Of a stretch of DNA of 43,159 nt, positions 8,863 to 17,782 are shown piece after piece. Both the position numbers and the translations under genes were made by a program. Every line of letters begins with the position of its first letter. Position 1 is the first letter of the stretch. The stretch comes from an uncultured Bacteroides sp. Lineage in GTDB: Bacteria > Bacteroidota > Bacteroidia > Bacteroidales > Bacteroidaceae. Below the pieces are notes generated by a model. The model was not told the origin of the DNA. It made no database searches and saw nothing but the letters and a program-made list of their open reading frames with translations. The stretch is from positions 1-43,159 of the forward strand of contig CALUJC010000027.1 in assembly GCA_944320865.1 (NCBI GenBank). The letters run 5' to 3'.

Positions 8863-10680
8863 TCATTCCGCCACCGCAATCCCCATCTTCTGCATCAGGA
8901 AGCAGGCGTTCATGTTCTGCGCCACGCCGGGACGCAGGCGGTAGGAGAAGGTCAGCTCGTTGTCGGTGATGTCGGCCTCGAAGCAGAAGTTGCTGATGTG
9001 GTTCGGGTAGTGCGCGGCCAGCGTGCCCAATGCCAGGTCGTGGGTGGCGATGATGCCGTCGGCCTGCAGCGTCATGAGCTGCTTGATGAGGGCGAGCGAG
9101 CCTTTCTGTTTGTCCACGGAGTTGGTGCCTTTCAGTATCTCGTCGAGAATGATGAACAGCTGCTCGCCTGCCCGCAGCTTGTCGATGATGAGCTTCAGCC
9201 GCTTCAGTTCGGCGAAGAAGTACGACTCGTTGTCGCTCAGCGAGTCGCTGGTGCGCAGGCTGGTAATGAGTTTTACGGGCGTAACCTCCATGCGGGTGGC
9301 GCAGACGGGAGCGCCGGTGCAGGCCAGCAGGTAGTTCACGCCGATGGTGCGCAGGTAGGTGCTCTTGCCCGCCATGTTGGCGCCGGTGATGATGACGAAG
9401 TAGGGGCGTTTCATGATGTCCGCATCGTTGCGCACGCAGCGGTCGCGGGGCATCAGCGGGTGGCCCAGGGCGGTGGCTTGGAGGCGGAAGTTGCCGTCCG
9501 TTTCGGCAAGGGTGGGGAAAGTGTAGTCCGGATGGTTGTAGGCGAAGGTGGCCAGCGAGCACAGGGCGTCCGTCTCGCCGATGGCGTCTATCCAGCGGGG
9601 CAGGGCCGAGGCGTGCTGCTCCTTCCAGCGCTCGATGCGCATGATTTGCCACAGCTCCCAGCAGAAGGTGCCGTTCAGCACGGTGTACATCAGGTAGTTG
9701 TTGCGCTGGTCCAGGGCGTTCATCAGGCGGTCCAGCCGGCGGATGGCGAGCGAGGCCTCTTGCCGGTCGCCCCCAATCTTGCCTTTGATGGCCTGCAGGG
9801 CGGGGCAGTGCATGGGCTGTCCGTCCATGAGGTGGAGCAGGCGGGCGTAGGTGCCCAATATCTGCAGTTTCTTGCCATACACGGCCTGCGTGCGGCTGAT
9901 GCGTCCGGTGAAGCAGAAGCTCAGCGTGAGGCAGCCAAACCACAGGATGCCCCACAACGTGCCGGGTAATACATTGGCCACGACCAGCACCAGGCACACG
10001 GCATTGAGCAGGGTGACAGCCGGAGGCAGCACCCTTAATGCCAGGTGGCTGCGGAAGGTGGAGGGTGTGGCGGCCCAGGCGCGCAGTTCGCCCTCGTCGG
10101 CGGCCTTGCCTTTGTGCAGCAGTCCCAGGATGCGGAAGCGTTGGCGGAAGTCCGTCTCGCCCGCCAGTTCGCGCACGGCGGCTTGCCGCGCTTCGATGGC
10201 TTCTTTCTGCTCCAGGTGCTGGCCCAGCCAGGCGGCCAGGCGGTTGCGTCCGGGCCCGGTGCAGGTGCGGTTGATGGCTTGGAACAGTGAGCGGGGGCCG
10301 AACACGTCGAGGTCGAAGGCATAGAGGTGTGCCGGGTCGGCATACGTCTGCCCGTCGTCGAAGGCGGAGTTGTCGCCGTCGAGGGCGGCCAGCTCCTGTT
10401 CGTTCACCTCCTTTTCCTTCTCCAGGTAGTCTTTGCGGTGGAACAGTCGGTTGTGGTATGTCACCAGCGCCAGGAAGGGCACGAATGTCACGGCAGCCAC
10501 GGCGGCCAGCACCGCCCAACTTTCGGCACGCAGCACGATGAGGCCCGCCACCCCGGCTACAAACAGCAGCAGGCGCAGGGTGCCTATGCGGTAGATGAGG
10601 CGTTGCAACCGGCCCAGTGCCTGTGCGGCCCGTTGCGCCCGGTCGCGGTATCCGGCGGAGAGTTGTTCAAGGGTTTCCAT
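8863..10680 (-). CDS. Membrane-anchored MutS-like ATPase
   Basis: A 605-residue protein whose C-terminal third is a MutS-type ATPase: Walker A TGANMAGKST (about 427-436), Walker B FIILDEILKGTNS (about 515) and the following ATHD motif. Unlike MutS it has no mismatch-recognition domain. It has hydrophobic segments at about 36-50 and 55-75 and another pair near 210-255, so it is probably held in the inner membrane. A helical clamp-like region links these to the ATPase. The start at 10680 (METLEQ) is chosen because the longer frame runs back through its own -7 box. Such MutS-related proteins are widespread in Bacteroidetes; their role is not known to me. It is a single gene. Confidence 0.85.
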   Translation of the reverse strand: METLEQLSAGYRDRAQRAAQALGRLQRLIYRIGTLRLLLFVAGVAGLIVLRAESWAVLAAVAAVTFVPFLALVTYHNRLFHRKDYLEKEKEVNEQELAALDGDNSAFDDGQTYADPAHLYAFDLDVFGPRSLFQAINRTCTGPGRNRLAAWLGQHLEQKEAIEARQAAVRELAGETDFRQRFRILGLLHKGKAADEGELRAWAATPSTFRSHLALRVLPPAVTLLNAVCLVLVVANVLPGTLWGILWFGCLTLSFCFTGRISRTQAVYGKKLQILGTYARLLHLMDGQPMHCPALQAIKGKIGGDRQEASLAIRRLDRLMNALDQRNNYLMYTVLNGTFCWELWQIMRIERWKEQHASALPRWIDAIGETDALCSLATFAYNHPDYTFPTLAETDGNFRLQATALGHPLMPRDRCVRNDADIMKRPYFVIITGANMAGKSTYLRTIGVNYLLACTGAPVCATRMEVTPVKLITSLRTSDSLSDNESYFFAELKRLKLIIDKLRAGEQLFIILDEILKGTNSVDKQKGSLALIKQLMTLQADGIIATHDLALGTLAAHYPNHISNFCFEADITDNELTFSYRLRPGVAQNMNACFLMQKMGIAVAE

Positions 10681-10729
10681 TGAGTGCTTCGTTTTAAGAA
10701 AAGTTTTCCATTTTTCTTGATTAGTGTGG

Positions 10730-10737
10730 CAAAGATA
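10730..10737 (-). promoter_or_regulatory. Candidate -7 box of the MutS-like gene
   Basis: The minus strand reads TATCTTTG, matching TAnnTTTG, about 50 bases upstream of the chosen start codon at 10680. Transcription from here would exclude the longer in-frame start at 10761. Confidence 0.55.
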
Positions 10738-10852
10738 AGGATTTGTCACTAACGCTTGCATTTTTTTCCCAATATGTTGCCTACTTCCGATAAAAGTAGT
10801 ATTTTTAGCTCACTAAAAAGCAGCTGTGTTAGTGCCTTGGTAATCAGCGCTT

Positions 10853-10918
10853 GGTAGCGATACTACCCTACCGTGGTAGTGATACTAAGCTACCGTGGTG
10901 GCGATACTACGCTACCGG
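10853..10918. repeat. Tandem array 1: three 22-nt quasi-palindromic units
   Basis: Three head-to-tail units of exactly 22 nt start at 10853, 10875 and 10897. Each runs GGTAGCG-like, then ATACTA, then CGCTACC-like, so each unit can form a hairpin. The units differ from one another at a few positions. The array lies upstream of the secreted-protein/regulator operon, possibly in its leader. Three other spacers in the window have arrays with the same period. Confidence 0.9.
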
Positions 10919-10996
10919 CGTGATGATGGGACACTGCAAAAAAACGGTTGTAATGTGGTTACGACGGAGTGGCATCTCCAGATAAAAAATAGAGGT

Positions 10997-11650
10997 ATGA
11001 GGAAAAAATATTTATTGTTATTGCTGTTGCTGCTGTCTGTGACGGTCGTATGTTCCGCCCAGCAAGTGATGTATTCCGATTTGGACGCATTGGTGGAGGG
11101 ACGAGGCGACACGGTGACCATCTTGCATGTAGAGAAGCGTGCCAAGAACCAGATATACCTGATGGGCGGTGCCGATTACCGCATTGAGGCGGTGGGCAAT
11201 AAGGGCTTGACGCGCTACTTGCGCCGGAGGTGCTATGCGGTGCAGGTCGATACGGCCTTGTACGTCAATTGCCGGAAGATGCGTTACAAGAAATTCCGCT
11301 TTGGCGGCTGGTATGCGCCGGCATTGCGGGTGGGGAAAAACGTGTACTACTGCGCCCAACCGGTGGGGCAGGTGGCTGCCAGCACGGCCACGCCGCCCGA
11401 TGCCGTGAAGCTGGGAGGCCAGGTGGGCAATGCCATCGCCGCCTCCGGACTGGTGAACGAGCGTGTTTATTATGAACTGGATACCGAGACCGGCCGTTCG
11501 GCCTTTGTGGGCAAGGAGCGGATGGCCGAGCTGCTGGCCGGTTACCCGCACCTGCAGGAAGCAGTGCTGCAGGAGACCAGCGAGTCGGCCGTAGTGATGG
11601 GCAAGTACCTGTGGGCATTGAAGAAAGAGCTGGAAACCGGCGGGCTTTAA
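10997..11650 (+). CDS. Secreted protein of unknown function
   Basis: A 217-residue protein starting MRKKYLLLL, with a signal peptide that ends near CSAQQ. The start at 10997 is preferred to the frame opening at 10895, which runs through the 22-nt array and puts the signal peptide internally. After the signal the protein is mixed alpha/beta, with a conserved-looking segment on residues and substrates that I cannot assign (Tyr- and Arg-rich, around RRRCYAVQVD and YKKFRFGGW). No catalytic motif is recognised. It ends 18 bases before the SusR-like regulator, so the two are probably co-transcribed; it might act as a periplasmic accessory to that sensor, which is a guess from position only. Confidence 0.75.
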   Translation: MRKKYLLLLLLLLSVTVVCSAQQVMYSDLDALVEGRGDTVTILHVEKRAKNQIYLMGGADYRIEAVGNKGLTRYLRRRCYAVQVDTALYVNCRKMRYKKFRFGGWYAPALRVGKNVYYCAQPVGQVAASTATPPDAVKLGGQVGNAIAASGLVNERVYYELDTETGRSAFVGKERMAELLAGYPHLQEAVLQETSESAVVMGKYLWALKKELETGGL

Positions 11651-11668
11651 CCTTAAAACGACATACGA

Positions 11669-14497
11669 ATGAAAAAGAGACTCTTTTTATGGTTTGTTCT
11701 GAGCGTGGCTTGGGCTTTAGCGTGTCAGGCTTTTAGCGGCTCCAGGCCTTACGTCACCAATTATGCGCGCGATAAGTATCAGGCCGCCAATAAAAACTGG
11801 GCAGTGGGACAGGATGAGCGGGGCGTGATGTACATAGGAAACGACGGCGGGCTGCTGGAGTCGGACGGTATGGAGTGGAACCTGTATCCTATGCCGGGAG
11901 TGCCTATTGTGCGCGCGTTGGCCGTAGAGTCGCACAACACTATTTATGCGGGAGGTACGGACGAGCTGGGCGTATGGGAGCGCGACAAATCCGGGCGGTT
12001 GCATTACACTTCGCTCGTACACCTGTTGCCCGAGCGCAGGCCCGACAATGAAAGTTTCTGGCGCGTCCACATTGACGGCAATTATGTGTATTTCCAGTCG
12101 TTCAGCAACATTTATGTTTACGACCACGAGAGGATATGGAAGCTTACCCGCCCGGAAGGTTTCTTGTTCCTTCAACAAGTGGGCGATGAGTGTTGGGTAC
12201 AGGAAATGTATGGCTCACTCTACCGTTTGAAGGACGGGAAACTGGCCCGCGTGGAGGGCAGCGAGTTCTTGAATGGCAGCTTGGCGCGCGTCATTTTGCC
12301 TTATGATGAAAATCGCTGCCTGATAGGGACTTCAAGCGGCAAGCTCTACCAGTACGATGGCCGGCAGTTTACAGCTTGGGGTGCCGGGCTTTCCCGCCTG
12401 CTGGAAGGGGAAGAACTGAATTGTGCCATTTACAGTCGCACCAGGGGCACTTTCTATTTGGGCACCTTGCTGAGCGGTATTTATGAAGTAGATGCGGCCG
12501 GCAACGTGCTGAACCATTTTCATGCCGGCAACGCCCTACAGAACAACACGGTGCTTTATCTCTATGAAGACAGGCAACACAACGTGTGGGCGGCGTTGGA
12601 CCGTGGCATCTCTTACATCCACTACACGCCCGGTATGAATTATTACCTTACTACCGATCGTGGCATCGGCTCGGTGTACAGTGCTGCCTTGTGGAACGAT
12701 TACTTGCTGGTAGGCACCAACCAAGGTGTGCTTTATACATCTCTGGCAAAGGTCGGAGGCCCGGAGACATTCTCATCGTTGAAGCTGCTGGAGGGCACGC
12801 AGGGGCAGGTATGGTCATTCAGGCAGTTGGATGGCAAACTGTTCTGCTGCCACAATAACGGGCTGATTGAGATAGGTGCCGATTGGAGCATCCGCCCGGC
12901 TTATCCGCTGAACACGGGTGTGTTCAACATTGTAGGGGGGAACATCGGCCGGCGACAGATACAAGTCATCGTAGCTTACAATGCGTTGTATGTCGTTGAC
13001 AAAGAAACGGGGCAACTGAACGCCATGCGTCAGATTCCTGCCTCTATCAATAATGCGGCCATAGACCACATGGGAAATATCTGGCTGGAAACCGTCACGC
13101 GCGGTGTGTATAAATGCCGTCTGACCGATGAGGCCGATGCCTTCCGTTATTACACATATTATGGCCAAGAAACAGATGGAGCATTACCTGCCCGCCTCCG
13201 GCTCTTCAAGCTCGGCGGCCGCATCGTGTTTCTGGGAGATGACATACTGTATACTTACAACGAGCAGGAAGACAAATTGCAGCCGGACAACTTGCTGAAT
13301 ACATGCTTTGAGGGTACGGGCAACTTGCGGCGGATAGTGCCCGTAAACAACGAAACAGCTTGGATGGTGACGACTTCCTCTGTCTGCCGTTTTATTTATG
13401 ACGGCTATATGGCACGCATTGTAGATGCTTGTAAGATAGAAGCCGGTAATATGAGCCTTGTCAATGAATACGAAAATGTGGCTGTACTGAACGATTCGTT
13501 GTCGCTCATTTGTCTGGATGCAGGCTTCATCATCCATAATTCCCACCGTGCCGGGCCGCAGGAAAAGCAGTTTGCAGCGCCTTCACCCGAATATGTACAT
13601 GCCAGTGGTGAAGAGGGGAAAGAATATGTGGATTTGCGGCAAGACATCGAAATACCTTACGGGAGGAATACGGTGACGGTGGGCTTCTCCATCGACGGTG
13701 TCTTTGCCCACGACCTGTTTGCCGAATATTTGTTGGAAGGCGTGGACAGTACCTGGAGCCGCCCGCAGCACCTGAACCGCGTGTCGTATGCCCGTTTGCC
13801 TTGGGGAAACTACACCCTGCGGTTGCGCTCTACGGACGGGTTGGGGAACTATTCTGCCGACACGGTGGTGGCTTTTGATATTCTGCCTCCTTGGTATCGC
13901 CGGACGTGGGCTTACCTGTTGGGCATTGTGCTGGCCGGTGGATTGTTGTATTTGGTTTACCGCCTGATGCAACGCCGTTTGCGCATAAAGCACCGGCATG
14001 AATTGCAGGCACTGAAGGCCGCCCGCTTGCAGACGGTAAACGAGCAGTTGCAGCGCGAAATCGAGGAAAAGAATGCGGAAATGTTCACGCTTGCTTCTTT
14101 CATCATCCGGAAGAACGAACTTATTCTGAAACTGAAAGACCTGGTGAACGAGATTTCCGGCAAAAACACGCAGAAATCCTTGATTCCGCTCTATGGCAAA
14201 ATCAATCTCTTGCTGGCGGACAACCTGAATACGGAAGACGATTGGAAAATGTTCCTGATAAAGTTCGAACAGAAGCATCACACTTTTTTCAACCGGATTA
14301 AAAAAACTTATCCGCAGCTCACCACCAACGACCTGCGCCTTTGCGCCTGCCTCAAGCTGAATATGGCTACCAAAGATATTGCTTCCCTGATGAACTCCTC
14401 TGTGCGTGCCGTTGAAAACAACCGTTACCGCCTTCGCAAAAAGCTGGGATTGGATTCCTCGCAAAACCTGAGCGAGTTCTTGATGGAGATAGAATGA
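11669..14497 (+). CDS. SusR-like membrane-spanning transcriptional regulator
   Basis: A 942-residue one-component regulator. It has an N-terminal signal/anchor, a periplasmic beta-propeller of regulator type (about 30-650, with repeats such as GNDGGLLESDG), and a triple-tyrosine (Y_Y_Y) domain (about 665-740). A transmembrane helix follows (about 745-767, LLGIVLAGGLLYLVYRLM), then a coiled coil and a C-terminal LuxR/GerE-like helix-turn-helix (about 885-940). There is no histidine kinase or receiver domain, so it is not a hybrid two-component system. SusR-like regulators of this design switch on nearby PULs when an oligosaccharide binds in the periplasm. It stands directly upstream of SusC, which it most likely activates; beta-1,2-glucooligosaccharide as ligand is an inference from the enzymes downstream. 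Confidence 0.9.
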   Translation: MKKRLFLWFVLSVAWALACQAFSGSRPYVTNYARDKYQAANKNWAVGQDERGVMYIGNDGGLLESDGMEWNLYPMPGVPIVRALAVESHNTIYAGGTDELGVWERDKSGRLHYTSLVHLLPERRPDNESFWRVHIDGNYVYFQSFSNIYVYDHERIWKLTRPEGFLFLQQVGDECWVQEMYGSLYRLKDGKLARVEGSEFLNGSLARVILPYDENRCLIGTSSGKLYQYDGRQFTAWGAGLSRLLEGEELNCAIYSRTRGTFYLGTLLSGIYEVDAAGNVLNHFHAGNALQNNTVLYLYEDRQHNVWAALDRGISYIHYTPGMNYYLTTDRGIGSVYSAALWNDYLLVGTNQGVLYTSLAKVGGPETFSSLKLLEGTQGQVWSFRQLDGKLFCCHNNGLIEIGADWSIRPAYPLNTGVFNIVGGNIGRRQIQVIVAYNALYVVDKETGQLNAMRQIPASINNAAIDHMGNIWLETVTRGVYKCRLTDEADAFRYYTYYGQETDGALPARLRLFKLGGRIVFLGDDILYTYNEQEDKLQPDNLLNTCFEGTGNLRRIVPVNNETAWMVTTSSVCRFIYDGYMARIVDACKIEAGNMSLVNEYENVAVLNDSLSLICLDAGFIIHNSHRAGPQEKQFAAPSPEYVHASGEEGKEYVDLRQDIEIPYGRNTVTVGFSIDGVFAHDLFAEYLLEGVDSTWSRPQHLNRVSYARLPWGNYTLRLRSTDGLGNYSADTVVAFDILPPWYRRTWAYLLGIVLAGGLLYLVYRLMQRRLRIKHRHELQALKAARLQTVNEQLQREIEEKNAEMFTLASFIIRKNELILKLKDLVNEISGKNTQKSLIPLYGKINLLLADNLNTEDDWKMFLIKFEQKHHTFFNRIKKTYPQLTTNDLRLCACLKLNMATKDIASLMNSSVRAVENNRYRLRKKLGLDSSQNLSEFLMEIE

Positions 14498-14631
14498 TGT
14501 TTTCTTTAAACGTTTGTTTGATAGCAATTTATTTTGATTTGAGAGGTAAATAAGTAGTGTTCCCAGTGTTAAAAACGGGAGATGTGTATTTGTCGTGAAC
14601 AAAATATTTTTTCTTCATTTCTGGTCTGTTG

Positions 14632-14639
14632 TATGTTTG
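14632..14639 (+). promoter_or_regulatory. Candidate -7 box of the PUL
   Basis: TATGTTTG matches TAnnTTTG and lies 72 bases before the SusC start, in the 213-base spacer after the regulator. The -33 region is only T-rich. It would drive the susCD-led operon, and a binding site for the regulator should lie just upstream. Confidence 0.5.
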
Positions 14640-14710
14640 TGGTGAGAATTGTGAATCTCGTTTATGTCGGGGTTCCATAACTATTAGTTTCACACAAATA
14701 ATTTAATGTC

Positions 14711-17700
14711 ATGAAGAAAAGAACACCTCTTCAAGTCACAGCCATCCGGCTGAAAAGTTTACTTTTGATGGTGTGTCTGCTGTTGGCAGCCTCACCGGCA
14801 TTTTCTCAAACCAAAACTATTACAGGTAAAGTGGTAGACGGCCTTGGCGAGCCGCTTATCGGCGTTACGGTGCAAGTGGAAGGCACCGGGACGGGTGTCA
14901 TTACGGACATCGACGGTAACTACAGTGTCGGCAATGTGCCCGATGATGCAACACTTATCTTCAGCTACGTAGGTATGTTGTCGCAGAAGATTAGCGTCAG
15001 CGGCCAGAGCGTTATCAATGTAACCATGCAGGACGACACCCAGCAATTGGAAGAAGTTGTGGTAATCGGTTACGGTTCGGCCAAGTCGAAGGACTTGACG
15101 GCACCTATTGAAGTCGTAAAAGAAGCCGAGTTGATTAATGTACCGACTTCTTCACCCATGTCTGCCTTGCAAGGAAAGGTGGCAGGTGTAAACATCACCA
15201 ACTCCGGTACGCCGGGCGATGGCCCGAAGGTTACCATCCGTGGTAATGGCTCATTTAGCGATACATCACCTTTGTATGTGGTAGATGGTATGTTTTATGA
15301 TGACATCGACTTCCTGAACAATGCCGATATCCAGGACATGACCATCCTGAAGGATGCTTCGGCTGCAGCCATTTATGGTGTGCGTGCCGCTAATGGCGTT
15401 GTCATCATCACCACCAAGAAGGGACAGCGCAACCAGGATGCCAAGATTACATATAATGGTTATGTAGGCGTCCAAAAGGCTACCAACTTGCTGAAGATGG
15501 CCAATTCTCATCAGTATGCCACTATGCTGATGGAAGCCGATGCTGCCAGCTATGGCTATATCTTTGAGAACTCTGTCAATTCATTTGGTGGAGACTTGGA
15601 CAACCTGCAGTTCAATGCAGATACGGATTGGTATGACGAATTGATTCGCACAGCCATGATGACCAACCACAGCTTGAACATCTCCGGTGGTTCGGACAAG
15701 GCTACGTATTCTACCGGTATCAGCTACTTGTCGCAAGACGGTATTATGGACGTGGAGAACTACTATCGCCGTATGAACTTCCGTGCTGCCCTCGACTATG
15801 AGGCACGCAAGTGGTTGAAGGTAGGCTTCAATGGTGTGTTCAGCAACTCGCAACAGCAGTTGCCCAACAATGCCGCTTGGCAGCAGGCGTTCAATGCCGC
15901 TCCCGTTTATCCGGTGTATGACGACAGACGCGACGACCGTGTGTTCCCCGTGAAATATGCTTCTCCTTCGCAAGCCGGTCTCTCTACTAACTTCTACAAT
16001 CCGGTAGCTACGGCCAACTATTATGATAACCGCAATGAAACCTACCAGGTATTGAGCAATTTCTATGCACAACTCAACATCCTGCCGGACAAGTTGAACA
16101 TCCGTACCAGCTACAGCTACGATTACCAGATGGTACGTGGCACTGAGTTCACTCCCACTTATTATGTAAGCGACAACCAGCAAAGCACGGCTACCAAGCT
16201 GACGAAGACCGACAGCAATTATTACAATTGGGTATGGGATAACATTGCAACCTATACCGACAGTTGGGGCAAGCATAACTTCACCGGTATGCTGGGCGTT
16301 TCCATGCGCCAGGAGCAATACCGCAAGTTGACAGGTACGGCTAACAATGTGCCCGAAGGCGCAGATGAGTGGAAATATATCTCCCTTGGCAATGAAGAAG
16401 GTGCTACAGTCGACGATGACGGTACTCGCGACCGTGGCTTGTCATACTTCACCCGTTTGAACTACAACTACGATGACAAATATATGTTGATGTTCACGTT
16501 CCGTGCCGATGGTTCTTCCAAGTACAATGAGAAGTGGGGCTACTTCCCCTCCATCGGTGGTGCATGGGTGCTTTCGCAGGAGTCTTTCATGGAAAACCAG
16601 AATATCTTCGACTACTTGAAGCTGCGTGCCAGCTGGGGTAAGCTGGGTAACGACAAGGTGGCAGCCAGTGCAGGTTTTGCCAGCATTACTCCGGTACGTG
16701 GTGTATTCGGCAACAACATCGCTATTGATGGCTTTACCAATACCTCCAACTTCAGTTGGCTGGCATGGGAAGTGGTGAAGGAGACTAACGTCGGCGTGAA
16801 CTTCGCTACGCTGAACAATCGCTTGAGCGGTGATATCGACTGGTACCGCCGTGTGACGGACAATGCCGTAATTTCTCCGACCCTCCCGATGCAGAGCTCT
16901 ACCATTGCCGGCAACTATGGCGTTATCCTCAACACCGGTGTGGAATTGTCTTTGAACTGGACAGACCAGATAGGCAAAGACTTCACGTACAGCATTGGCG
17001 CCAACATGGCTTACCTGCACAATGAGGTGACTGACCTGAAAAACGGTACCAGCATGATTCGTGGTGGAAAGACTGTACAGAAAATCGGTGAAAAGATGAA
17101 CTCTTACTATGGTTATAAGGTAGTAGGCGTTTACCAGACTCCCGAAGAGTGTGCGGCCGACCCCATTGCCGTAGCTAATGGACTGGAACCGGGCGACTTC
17201 AAGTATGAAGATGTTAACAACGACGGCGTGATTAACGGTAGCGACAAGCAAATCCTGGGTTCTTACATCCCCGATTTCACGTATGGCTTCAACATCGGCC
17301 TTACTTACAAGAACTTCGACTTTGCCTTGAGCACTTATGGCCAGGCCGGCGGCGAGTTGTGGAACCGTAAGCGTGCCCTCCGTTACGCCGCTTCCAACTA
17401 CAATTTTGATGCAGCGCAGGTGGAAAATCGCTGGACAGGCGCAGGCTCTACCAACGAGCATCCTTCTGCAAAGGCTTTGACTAAGAGTTGGAACGTATCC
17501 GACAGTAACAACGCTTCTTACTTCATGGAAAGCTCCAACTACTTCCGCATCCAGAATATTTCGCTGGGCTATTCGTTCAAGAACATCAAGTTCGGCAGCT
17601 ACACCATGCCGGGCATCCGCTTGTCGCTGACGGCCGACCGTCCTTTCACTTGGTTCAAGGCCAACAGCTTTACTCCTGAGCTCTCTGATGCAGAAGGTTG

Positions 17701-17761
17701 GGATACGGAAGTATATCCGTTGACCGCAACCTATACATTCGGAGTACAAATCGATTTCTAA
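14711..17761 (+). CDS. SusC-family TonB-dependent transporter
   Basis: A 1016-residue outer-membrane transporter. A signal peptide ends near ASPAFSQ. A carboxypeptidase-D-regulatory-like domain follows (TITGKVVDGLGEPLIGVTV, about 36-110). Next come the TonB box region (about EEVVVIGYG, 115-123), the plug with the family motif RAANGVVIITTKKG, and a 22-strand barrel ending in FGVQIDF. There is no extra N-terminal STN domain, so ECF-sigma/anti-sigma control is unlikely, in agreement with the SusR-like regulator next door. Codon use is strongly biased, as in highly expressed Bacteroides genes. With SusD, 21 bases downstream, it would form the glycan import complex, probably for beta-1,2-glucooligosaccharides. 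Confidence 0.97.
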   Translation: MKKRTPLQVTAIRLKSLLLMVCLLLAASPAFSQTKTITGKVVDGLGEPLIGVTVQVEGTGTGVITDIDGNYSVGNVPDDATLIFSYVGMLSQKISVSGQSVINVTMQDDTQQLEEVVVIGYGSAKSKDLTAPIEVVKEAELINVPTSSPMSALQGKVAGVNITNSGTPGDGPKVTIRGNGSFSDTSPLYVVDGMFYDDIDFLNNADIQDMTILKDASAAAIYGVRAANGVVIITTKKGQRNQDAKITYNGYVGVQKATNLLKMANSHQYATMLMEADAASYGYIFENSVNSFGGDLDNLQFNADTDWYDELIRTAMMTNHSLNISGGSDKATYSTGISYLSQDGIMDVENYYRRMNFRAALDYEARKWLKVGFNGVFSNSQQQLPNNAAWQQAFNAAPVYPVYDDRRDDRVFPVKYASPSQAGLSTNFYNPVATANYYDNRNETYQVLSNFYAQLNILPDKLNIRTSYSYDYQMVRGTEFTPTYYVSDNQQSTATKLTKTDSNYYNWVWDNIATYTDSWGKHNFTGMLGVSMRQEQYRKLTGTANNVPEGADEWKYISLGNEEGATVDDDGTRDRGLSYFTRLNYNYDDKYMLMFTFRADGSSKYNEKWGYFPSIGGAWVLSQESFMENQNIFDYLKLRASWGKLGNDKVAASAGFASITPVRGVFGNNIAIDGFTNTSNFSWLAWEVVKETNVGVNFATLNNRLSGDIDWYRRVTDNAVISPTLPMQSSTIAGNYGVILNTGVELSLNWTDQIGKDFTYSIGANMAYLHNEVTDLKNGTSMIRGGKTVQKIGEKMNSYYGYKVVGVYQTPEECAADPIAVANGLEPGDFKYEDVNNDGVINGSDKQILGSYIPDFTYGFNIGLTYKNFDFALSTYGQAGGELWNRKRALRYAASNYNFDAAQVENRWTGAGSTNEHPSAKALTKSWNVSDSNNASYFMESSNYFRIQNISLGYSFKNIKFGSYTMPGIRLSLTADRPFTWFKANSFTPELSDAEGWDTEVYPLTATYTFGVQIDF

Positions 17762-17782
17762 CCCATAAAAACATTACTTACA

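Larger units (their letters stand above)
10681..10996. other. Intergenic region between divergent MutS-like and regulator operons
   Basis: No gene is seen in these 316 bases. They hold the minus-strand promoter of the MutS-like gene, an imperfect inverted repeat around CACTAA/TTAGTG near 10811-10834, and the 22-nt array at 10853-10918. The leader of the plus-strand regulator operon must also lie here. No good plus-strand TAnnTTTG was found close to 10997. Confidence 0.7.

Noticed and set aside
8855-10519. A 554-codon frame overlapping the MutS-like gene
   Set aside because: The product is Arg/Pro/His-rich with no motif; the other frame has intact Walker motifs.
10853-10918. CRISPR array
   Set aside because: Units are contiguous 22-mers without spacers and there are no cas genes.
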